The position numbers and the translations under genes are program-made. Below the pieces are notes generated by a model, which did no database searches, was not told the origin of the DNA, and was given only the letters and a program-made list of their open reading frames with translations. 64,000 bases of DNA from Volutella citrinella (Eukaryota; Ascomycota; Sordariomycetes; Hypocreales; Nectriaceae), in the NCBI GenBank assembly GCA_034401135.1, contig JAWZSP010000007.1:4092001-4156000 (forward strand). Direction: 5' to 3'. Positions 55,124 through 64,000 of the stretch are shown piece by piece (within the stretch, counting starts at the first letter, position 1; each line of letters opens with the position of its first letter).

Positions 55124-58100
55124 CTATTCGATATCCATGGCATTTCGAATCATGGCACACAGCGACGACGCCACTGGCTCGCGCATCATGGTAAAGTGGT
55201 TTGCGTTCTCAACCGCAACAGTGCTGATACTCTCACTGCCGATAAACTTGTCCCAGCCGTTGGGCCCAAAGTCGGATCTGTTGTCGAGAAGCCAATTCAT
55301 GCCGCGGGGGTCGTCAGGCTGCGCCTCAGGACGGGCATCATCAGCGTTCTTACACACACCGTCCGTGGCCCAGATGATGGTCGTCCTCGGGGCCATGCCT
55401 CGCTCAAAGGGCTCGGGCACGTACCGGTCCAGGGCCTCAATGAAGACGCAAAAGTGCTGGAAGAGCCAGTCTGGTGGAGCGTGGGCCTCGTCACCCATCT
55501 CAAAGGCGCCGAAGATGCCCGATGACTCTAGGAAGTCGTACATGCGCTTCGGCAGCTTTCCGAGCCCAACTGGGTTGGGAGAATCAATCAGGATCAGGCT
55601 ATCTACCACCTCGCCTTCTGCAACGAGCTGTCGGGCGGCGTCAAACGCAGAGACGCCGCCTGCTGACCAACCGGCAAGATTGTATGGGCCGTGGGGTTGG
55701 CGTCGCCGGACTTCATTGAGGTAGGATCCGGTGATGTCTTGGAGGGCACAGTTGAACTCACGCGGCTTTGTGAGGTACGGGCTGTTGAGTCCAATGACTC
55801 GTAGATCAGCTGAGATGGGCGGGAGAGTTACGTAGGAAGTGGCCGAGCCAGCTCCGTCAGGGAACAGGAAGATGGTCTTGGAGCAATGTTTGGTGCCCTG
55901 TAGGATGGTGGACGTCGATCGGGGGATGTCGGCCACAAGAGGCTTGCATTCTTGCACGACAACCGGGGACGTGGTACCAGTATCGGACTTTTCGTGGATA
56001 CTTGGAGACGTGGAGGCAGGTGTAGATGCCGTACACCCTGCCTCAGAGGCGGAGCTCGACAAGCTCTCATCCGTGACGCCTGCAAAGGCCGAGACAAAGC
56101 TCTTGAAGTCCTTGACGGTCAGGCACTCGTAAAACTGCGCCGCGGGAATGTCCAAGTCGAGCTCCTCGCGGAAGTTGCCGAGGATTGTGAGCGACATGAG
56201 CGAGTCAACTCCCAGGTCGGCCAAGGGGGTTGGGTCTGTAAGTTGCGACATGTCGACTCCAATCTCGTCGGCAATGATCTCCAACGCCTTCTGGACGAGG
56301 CCTGAAGCTTCGGCAGCAAGTGGTTCTGCTTGCCGAGGCGACGAAATCGACTCAACGATGTGGTTGGTGGCAGTAGAAGCGGCAGCCAGCAGACCGGGGT
56401 GGACAGTCTCGGGAGCAATCTGCTTTGTCGTGTTCGACTTGGCCTTGGCCGCAGATGGCCGAGGAAGAAGCATCTCCAAGAGCTTGCGAGCGACTTTCTT
56501 GAATGTGACTCCACCGCAAATGGCAATAATCTTGCCATCACGGAGAACATGCACGTCACCACTGTAGGTAGAGTCGTCAGAACCAACTGCCTGCATCTTG
56601 ACATAAGTCTGGTAATGCACGTCACACTGGTATGGCTCCGTCAGATGCAGATAGCGCCACCCGTGGTTGATGTAGACGTATTCGTCGAGGTCGAGGCTGT
56701 CGCTGCAGTTCATAATGAAGCCCGTAAGATGGCCCAGGCTGTCGCAACAGTAAGGGTTGAGGGCAAAATCGTCCTTGCCGGACGGTACAAAGACCTTTGC
56801 AGTGCCCTCCAGACCCTCACTATCGAACCAGACCTGTTGGATGCCCTGAAAGGGGGGTCCGTATTGCACCGAGTTGGAAAACATCTTGTACAGCATGCCG
56901 CGGCGCATCATGTGAGCCGAGCCGTTGCCGGCCTCGTTTGTCAGATGTGCGATGCTCCTCTGGATGAGATAGAGATGGCTCTGCCACGTCTCGCTATGCG
57001 TCTGGACGTCCTCGACCACGACATCACATCCACCGTGAAGCGTCGTCTGCTTCCCCGCTGCATTGACACTGTAGAGCTTCATAGAGCCCTGCATGGTCGT
57101 CCAGTGTATCTCTAGGGATGCCCTGAAGAGCTGGGGGCCGGTGTCGCCCACAATCAGGGCCTTTTCGACAACCATGTTGTTGATAGCTGGCACGTTGGTC
57201 TTAACGTCGGGATCGCGTTTCTCAATAAGGTGCTTGGCCATAGTAAATGCCACATCAGCAAAGAGAGTCTAGAGGCAATTAATGTTAGTAATGGAACTGT
57301 GGTTTTAAATGAAGGAATATGGACAGGGTTACTGACCGATGGCGCCATGGTCAAGCCGTTGACACGGTGATTCTGTGCGATGGCCAACAGAGCCGGATCA
57401 TGCATGTCGGACTGGATCGTAATGGCGCTTCTCTCGTTGCCATGAATCTGGTCAATTACACTGTGAACCGAATCACTCAGCCTGATGGATGTTACTTGCA
57501 CAGGCGTGTTAGTCAGAGGAGCCTCATTCGGGACATCCCCCTTGGTAAGACACCAGCTGTACTTGTACTGCATCCAGTAGTTTGACAGCTGCCAGCTGTA
57601 TTTGGGAAGAGAGAGCACCTTTCTGGTAGATGGAAAGTCCCGGTGATACTCATCCCAGTTGACAGAAAGGCCGGCCAGATGAAGAGCGCACAGAGAGTCT
57701 GCCAGTGTCTTGAAGAAGTCCTCCTTGCGGCGGAGAGAAGCATAGCATCGAAGTTCTTGGCCGACGATTGACTTGACCATTCGGGTGAGTATCGGATGGG
57801 CTCCAATCTCGATGCACATGCCAGATTGATCCATGATTCCCTCAGCCTCAGCCGCTTGGACAGCGCCGAGGAAATCGACGGGCTCGCGACAGTGACGTCT
57901 GATGTACTCTGGTCCGACCATGTCGCTGGTGAGCATCGTACGCAACAGAGGTGAGACTATCGGCAACTGAGGCTCACGGAACTCCACATGCGAGGCCAGT
58001 TCTTCAAGGTCGTCTAGAATAGGGTCAACCTGAGACGAGTGAAAGGCGAACGCCACCTCCAGTTTGTGAAACTTGTAGCCAAGCTGGGACAGCTTGCCAC

Positions 58101-61100
58101 ACATCGAATCGATACTCGCGTTGGGGCCACTGAGGACAGTATCCTCTGTGCCATTGATGCAAGCAACCTCGACCTGTAAGTCAGAGGGAATATGTTGCCT
58201 CAGAGTTCCCGCTGCAGCCTTTACTGCGACCATCCCGTGGGTGGAGGCAGTGCATTTGGTGTTGAGGAGAACTGCGCGGTGGCCACAAAGATAGATTGCG
58301 TCGTTGGTGCTCAAAACACCCGATGCTTGAAGAGCTGCGTATTCACCCAAGCTATGTCCAATGACATATTGCGGCTTGATGCCGAGGCTGATCCAGAAGC
58401 GTGCCAGTGCGATCTGAATGATGCATGTGCCGAGCTGGACGACAACAGCCGATAGCTCCTCAACAGGAGTTGTGCCTTGGACCAGGGGCAGAATAGAGGG
58501 CAGCCCCTGCAGGCCCGCGATGGAGTTGAGTTCGTGAATGTCCGCTCGGAAAGACGAGAAGGTCTTGTAGTAACCATTGGCCATGGCCGTCTCCTGAGCT
58601 CCTTGGCCGGTAAATAGGAAGCCGACTTTGGGTGATACGGCTGGTATCCCCTTGACTTGGCCAGCAACTGTGGCAGCGGCGAATAGAGATCGTCTCAGGT
58701 CCTCCAAGCCGTTGGTGACGAATGCCACGCGACGGCTGTGGTGCACTCGACGAGCAGTGGTGGTGTACGAGAGCTGGGAGAGCAACTCGCCCTCGGGAGC
58801 CCACGAGTTGGCAACAAACGCTTCTAGATTCTTGAGGTTCTCCTCCAGAGCCTTTGTGCTCCGGGCGGACACGACTACTACATGTTCTGTCCGCGGGTCT
58901 CTGGCCAATTGTCGCTCGCTTTCACGAATAACAGGAGCATCCTCGAGTAGCAGTGATGTATTCCCTCCTGCGGCAGAAAAGTTGTTGATCAGAACCCTTC
59001 GCTTCCCATTAGCGGGACGGGGCCATTCGACGACGTGCCCCTGTGCGATGTGCACGCCCCGACGGTCCAGATCCTTTGGGAACCCGTGGTTGATCTTGGT
59101 CTTGATGCCGCAATGCGGGGGGATAGTGTTCTTCTGCATCATAAGCAGCACCTTGATGACAGCGATGACGCCCGAGGCAGATTCTGCGTGCCCGACATTT
59201 GCTTTGACTGAGCCTAGATACAAGCTCTTGTCTCTAGGGCGACTGTGGTCAAAGGCAAAAGAGTTCAGGACCGAGCGCATCTCGACGGCATCGCCAGCTT
59301 GGGTTCCAGTGCCGTGCATCTCGACGTAGCTGACGTCGTGAGGGTGGATACCTGTCTCGCTCAGAAGCTTCTTGAAGAGGTATTCTTGTGCATCAGCCAA
59401 GGGTCTAGTGATAGAGACGGACTCTGCTGAGTGGTTGGTGTGCGCGCCCAATATGACGCCAAAGATGGGGTCGTTGTCCGCGACAGCATCTGGCAAGCGC
59501 TTGAGGACGAGAGATCCGATGCCGTCAGCGCGACAGTAGCCATCGGCACCGTCATCAAATGCCTTGCAATTCCCAGTGCGTGACAGGAAATGGCCACGGT
59601 CGAGACCAGCAAAGTTGTCGGGATTCGTCATGACATTTGTCCCGCCGGCGATGACCGTGTCGCAGTCGCGATGGATCAGGGACGTCATGGCAAGGTTGAT
59701 GGCTGCAAGACTGGACGAGCAAGCAGTATCAACAGCAACACTAGGACCCGTAAACTTGAAGAAGTAGTTGACCCTGCCCGGAATGAAGGCGCGGTTGGCT
59801 CCCGGGATGTAGTAGGTATCGACGTCCTGCGAGGAATTCACTTCGCCCCAATCGTTGCTTGTCGTGCCGTAGTAGACGCCAACGCGGTTTCTCTGAGTCG
59901 AAGGAGTTCGATCGGGCACAATTCCGGCCATCTCCAGCGCTTCATAGGCCGTGAGAAGAGCCATTCTTTGTGCAGGGTCCGTCTGCACCGCCTCCTTGGG
60001 CGACATGTGGAAGAATTGGGTGTCGAAATGCCCTGCCGACTTCAACCAGCAGCCATATTGCACCTGGCTGGTGTTCTTTCGCTGGCCAGTCGGGTCGTAG
60101 TGGTCGCGTGCAAAACGTTCCTCGGGTACCGGCTTGTGGACATCGAGGCCCTTTGTCAGTAGATCCCAGAACTCATCGAGGTCATCGGCCTCTGGAAACC
60201 GGCCGCTGAACCCGATGATGGCAATTTTGTCCTCGTCACCAGGAGCTGTCTGTGGGTTCTCTCGGTTTCTCATCAGGTCCTCCAAAGTACAACCAACTCG
60301 TGCTGAGACGCCCCTCTGAGACAGCGAGTCCGAAAGGCTGCATGCAGTGGATTGGGCGTGGATGGGGAACAAGGTTGTTTCACTGGTTGAGACAGTCTGT
60401 AGAAACTCAACCACGCGGTCTATCCGAATCTGTTCAGCAAGAGCGCTCCGTAGAACATTCTCAAGCAGCAATCGGAACGAAGTCGTCTCCACAGGAGACC
60501 CAGAGGCGCAGGAGATATAAGGAATCAGCATCCCATTGTCGGAATATCGGATGCCCTTGAGTATGGAATCCAGCACCATGTCAAGATCCGACTTCGAGTA
60601 TGCTTGCGAGCAGTGGTAAGGGCCATAGATGGGAACTGCATACAACCTCTTGCTGGACAGGACATCAGATGTTCTTAGGGTGTCAAGAACGGCCGGAGGG
60701 CCGCTGATGCTTGTGAAACTGGGACCGACAGCGCTAATATAAGGCTGTACGCCGACAGGCAGTTTCTAAAGATGCAAGTTAGCAACCAACAAAAATTCCC
60801 AAGGTATCTGTCCGCTCACCTCATTCACCGAGAACGCCTTTATCTTCTCCAACAAGATATCTTGTTCATTCGAGGAGACAATGACAGACCAGTTTGCGGG
60901 GGCCGAGTATCCCAGGTGCTCGGCTCTCCTGCGAATGTGCATTCCCTGGCGGAAGGCAACAATGACGGCCTGAACCCCAAGCTTCGAGACTTGGAACACA
61001 TTCTCCGAGCAGCTGATGGCCGCAGCCGCAAGCCCTCCGGTGCAGATACCGAGCAATAGGGATGGAGTCGCAGGGGGGTGTTGTTTGTTGGATCGCGCGA

Positions 61101-61443
61101 GGTAGCTGCAGTAGAGTCAGCACAGCATCAACCTTGATGCATGATTATTGACTCACTCAATGTAGTATCCAATCTCGTATATGCACAAGAAGGAACTGTC
61201 AAGGGCTGCATGCGGTCTTGATCTGCGAACTGCTTCGAGGAGCAGGCCAAGACTGTCTGCCTGTGGAATGGATTGCCTCACGGTAGAGTGAAGTGCCTCT
61301 GTCTCGCGTTGAAGCGCCAAGAACGCCTCACTCAAGAAAGAGGCGAGGATCGCATTGTCCTTGACATGCAAAAGGGTTTGCAGCTTCTCGAGAGCCGCAA
61401 CGCTCTGGTCTCCAAACACATACACGTCTGTCGAAGACGCCAT
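55124..61443 (-). CDS. Non-reducing polyketide synthase, SAT-KS-MAT-PT-ACP-TE, four exons
   Basis: Exons 61157-61443, 60820-61105, 57337-60765 and 55124-57268 join in phase to 2048 residues. Domains in order: SAT with LGICTGG (Cys117); KS about 370-800 with DTACSSS (Cys540), HGTGT (His675) and NVGHAE (His717); MAT about 900-1200 with GHSLGEYA (Ser996); PT about 1280-1590 with His1324 in HRVNGLTMAP (HxxxGxxxxP) and Asp1510 in CDSLGHLTG; one ACP with LGVDSLMS (Ser1690); TE with GWSAGG (Ser1869), Asp1896 and His2025. All catalytic residues are present, so it should make an aromatic polyketide released by TE hydrolysis or Claisen cyclisation. Product length cannot be told. The third intron follows four residues after the PT motif proline region (MAPS). 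Confidence 0.96.
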
Positions 61444-62222
61444 TGTGGAGATGGCAATGTGGTGGCTGTTGAGAACAAAGAATGGGTCAAAGATGGAAGA
61501 CACCGACCCAGAGATACCTTTGTTTTCGATCATCCGTCTCTCCAAGACACACGCCTGGCTTATACAGTAGGGCATCGGACCTTGAACAATCTAGGACTAG
61601 GGTTGAGGGAATAAGCCAAGATTCGACCCAGGATCGAAAATTGTCGGCGTTTATCGTATCCTGGGGCTTTCTGTGGAAATATCCGACATTCTCAGCGTAA
61701 GCCGGATCGGAGTTTGACCATAACGCTAGATTTCCGAAAATCGGCACACCCTTGCCCGGGGGGTCAGGCCAGGCCCAACCTCCGAAGAACTCCGAATCAA
61801 CGGTGGCAGGCTCGGCGACCCAGATACGAATATCCCTGGTCCAAGCTCAACTAGCATTTTGAGGAAGCAAAACACCCTAGGACACTTCAGGCAATAGTTG
61901 CGGTCAATATTGTTTGTTCCGCAAGCTCCAGATTGAGTACATAAGTGAGGACCAAGTCGAAATCATCCTCCGCGTACCGGGGAGAAGGTAGGTCGTGCAG
62001 CGGGGTGCCTTTTAGAATAATTTAAACACCAAGAACACTACGACTAATGAGAATCGAGATGGTAGGATTCTGTTGGGAGCCCAACAATGGTGCCCTGTGT
62101 TGATATCTCGAGAACGAGTTCTTGATCCAACCTTGGATTCCTTCTGAAGTGTAAACTGTTGAATTGAACGAGGATAGAGTATCAATTTGTATTTCACAAT
62201 CTGGCATCAATCAGACAATTCT
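61444..62222. other. Intergenic region upstream of the PKS with TATA-like element
   Basis: 779 bp between the PKS start and the end of the monooxygenase gene, both on the minus strand. On the minus strand a TATAAG element occupies 61559-61564, about 116 bp before the PKS ATG. No other gene is supported. Confidence 0.5.
61559..61564 (-). promoter_or_regulatory. TATA-like element of the PKS gene
   Basis: Reads TATAAG on the minus strand, about 116 bp upstream of the PKS start at 61443. Assigned by sequence and distance only. Confidence 0.4.
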
Positions 62223-63792
62223 CTAGGAGCTCACTTCCACCACTCCATTTGCCACCGGACGAACAAGGCCCTTGAGATCATTCGACTCAGGTCCCTGACT
62301 TTCTGCCACAATGGCAGTCTCCTTCTTCTCCTTTGAGATCCCCACCCCGCCTGCCGCATTGCGACGCCTCTCCATCTCAGCCTGCGCCTCCTGGACTGCC
62401 TTGTTGTACAAATGTCCCCTATCCGTGAGCTCCACATCGTCCAGGACCGGTGCGGCCGACAAAGCCATGAACGCACGCAAAAGCCAGTCAGCGTCTGTGA
62501 GCTTCATCATGTCCTTAACCAAAAAAGAAGCGGGCCCAGGGAAGCAGAAGAGTGCCTTGCAGATCAGCTGGGATCGTTCCAAGGCCGTTGCGGCAGCCTG
62601 TTCTCGGGCTTGGGCATAGTCGGCCAGAGCAGACTTGATAGACTCATGTGACAGTCTCTGGCCGGCCGGGGAGGAGCTTCGGGCCTTGACGAGTTTGTTG
62701 ACCAGCATGGCGCACGATTCAATGGCCTGGTTGGCCCCTTGGCCGCCTGCAGGCGTCGTCTTACACGCAGCATCGCCGACTATGACGGTGCGGTCCGTGT
62801 GCCAGCCTTTGGCGACGCCCTCTTCAACAGCAATCTTGACAGCCACAATGCGGTTCTTGTAGATGTCTCCAAACGTCAGCTCTGGCGTGACGCGGACGTG
62901 GCCGACAGCCTGGCACAGCGCCTCAGCCTCGGCCTCGGTATATCGCGGAGCCTCGGAGAGTGGAACAGTCTTGTTGAGGTTCTCGAAGACAAACCAGAAG
63001 ATGACGCCGTCCTTTCCGGTGAATCCAATGACAGTCTCCTGCTCTCGATACACTGCGAACCGCTCCCCTGTGGCGATGCCTTTAGTAGGTCCCGACATGC
63101 CGTAGACGGTGGAGAAGCCAACGCCGAGGTCTGGACACGAGTCAGTAAGGGCTGCGTCAGGGCTGATTACTTGGGAACTCACAGTCATCTGCAGTCATCT
63201 TGCCTGGCAGAGAGGAATCAATGTGCTTGCGAACGGTGCTTCGCACGCCATCTGCGCCAATGACAAGATCCGCCGTGATGGTCATGCCGTTGCTAGTCGT
63301 GACGGTGACATGGTCGTCGGATTCCTCAATGGAAGCGACACGCGCATATGTTCTAACACACTCGGTGCGCTTGATGCGACGCACCATGATTGGCATCAAC
63401 TTCTGGCGTTCGATGAAGATGACGGGATATCCGATCCTTGGCTCGAGTTAGACATGAAGAGCCGAGACGGAGAGTATCAGCCATACGAACCTCTCGCGGT
63501 AGTGACCCATGGCGGTGGAATCAGACATCATGTTGCCCTCGCTATCATAGGAGAACCACCTGTCTAGGGGCACAGTGGCCTTCTCAATGTCCTCAACGAG
63601 GCCCAGCTGGTCGAGAATGCGCAGTCCATTGGGCTGCAGGCCAATGCCGGCGCCCCTGTCAGACTCGAGGGTATCGCGTCCCTCGAGGAGAAAGTAGCTG
63701 ATGTTGAGCCTCTCAAACATTAGCGCGAGGGTGATGCCGGCGATTCCTCCTCCGGCAATGACGACGTCATAATGTTGGTTGGGTTGAGCCAT
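62223..63792 (-). CDS. FAD-dependent aromatic monooxygenase (salicylate hydroxylase-like), three exons
   Basis: Exons 63491-63792, 63183-63436 and 62223-63130 give 487 residues. Intron 1 (GTTCGT...CAAG) joins GHYRER to [11 protein letters not shown], and intron 2 joins MTADD to YLGVGFS. The three flavin signatures are present: GGGIAG in [20 protein letters not shown] (residues 14-19), GADGVRS (161-167) and [19 protein letters not shown] (GD at 304-305). This is a group A flavoprotein monooxygenase that hydroxylates aromatic or polyketide rings with NAD(P)H and O2. It is co-oriented with the PKS 0.8 kb downstream, and such pairs are usual in fungal aromatic polyketide clusters, so it probably tailors the PKS product. 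The C-terminal 50 residues are polar and may be a linker or tail. Confidence 0.93.
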
Positions 63793-64000
63793 GGTGAGCT
63801 AGCAGCAGTGGGCGTTGGTCTGTTTGTTTGTTCGTTTGTCTGTTTCTTGGGAGGAACGAGCATTTCATCCAATTTTAATACCACAGAAGTCCGGCATTGA
63901 GAGACGTTGCAAGTGCCATCATCATTCGACTTTTCTCATCAGTCGATTTTCTGGGCAGCTCGAGACTATGGCAAAAGTAGCATCGCCAGTTGGGCGAATG
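63793..64000. other. Right-edge flank, 5' region of the monooxygenase
   Basis: 208 bp. On the plus strand a run of gtttgtttgttcgtttgtctgtttc-like repeats (63819-63846) lies just upstream of the monooxygenase ATG, a likely 5' UTR. The window ends before any further gene can be seen. Confidence 0.5.

Noticed and set aside
2809..63792. Oosporein-like cluster (PKS, salicylate-hydroxylase-like enzyme, cupin, GST all present)
   Set aside because: The cupin and GST are tens of kilobases from the PKS with many unrelated genes between, so the coincidence of families does not make a cluster.

Overview
The window is nuclear DNA of a filamentous ascomycete. The evidence is about two dozen genes on both strands, most split by 50-130 bp GT-AG introns with GTRNGT-like donors and CTNAC-like branch sites. 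Typical families are three Zn(II)2Cys6 regulators, a PTH11-type 7TM protein, a cAMP-receptor-like GPCR, a tannase-family esterase, a GH12 glucanase, a class I terpene synthase and a non-reducing polyketide synthase (PKS). Class Sordariomycetes, probably Hypocreales, is my inference from gene content; no rRNA or tRNA gene was recognised. Exon joins were placed by hand from splice signals, reading-frame phase and family similarity. All multi-exon models below close in frame unless stated.

Layout. 0-9 kb: end of a siderophore transporter, a tannase/feruloyl esterase, a cupin, a small secreted Cys protein, a broken phosphotransferase gene and a Gfo/Idh/MocA dehydrogenase. 9.5-17.6 kb: a PTH11-like 7TM protein, a 2.2 kb G-rich non-coding stretch, an NAD-dependent epimerase/NmrA-like protein, a mitochondrial D-lactate dehydrogenase with a GC-AG intron, and a small membrane protein. 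18-26.5 kb: an enoyl-reductase-like dehydrogenase, an acidic orphan protein with a duplicated motif, a glutathione transferase divergent from a Zn2Cys6 factor, a Rossmann protein and an F-box protein. 26.7-37.5 kb: a GPCR, a Zn2Cys6 factor divergent from an SDR, a GNAT, and a second SDR tail-to-tail with another Zn2Cys6 factor.

37.8-46.2 kb is a block of predicted secreted proteins: an HELTH metalloprotease, a 643-residue protein with three Cys modules, a 145-residue protein, a decayed mucin-like gene and a GH12 endoglucanase. 46.2-49.6 kb has no gene I can support. 49.6-64 kb holds a sesquiterpene-type synthase, a GT25-like glycosyltransferase, a small membrane protein, and a SAT-KS-MAT-PT-ACP-TE polyketide synthase followed by a co-oriented FAD monooxygenase. 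The last two look like one edge of a biosynthetic gene cluster that may continue beyond base 64000.

The most unusual items are the exon-matched Cys modules at 40.7-41.2 kb, the metalloprotease whose zinc motif is cut by an intron and followed by a 24-nt micro-exon, the orphan acidic protein at 20 kb, and the PKS/monooxygenase pair.
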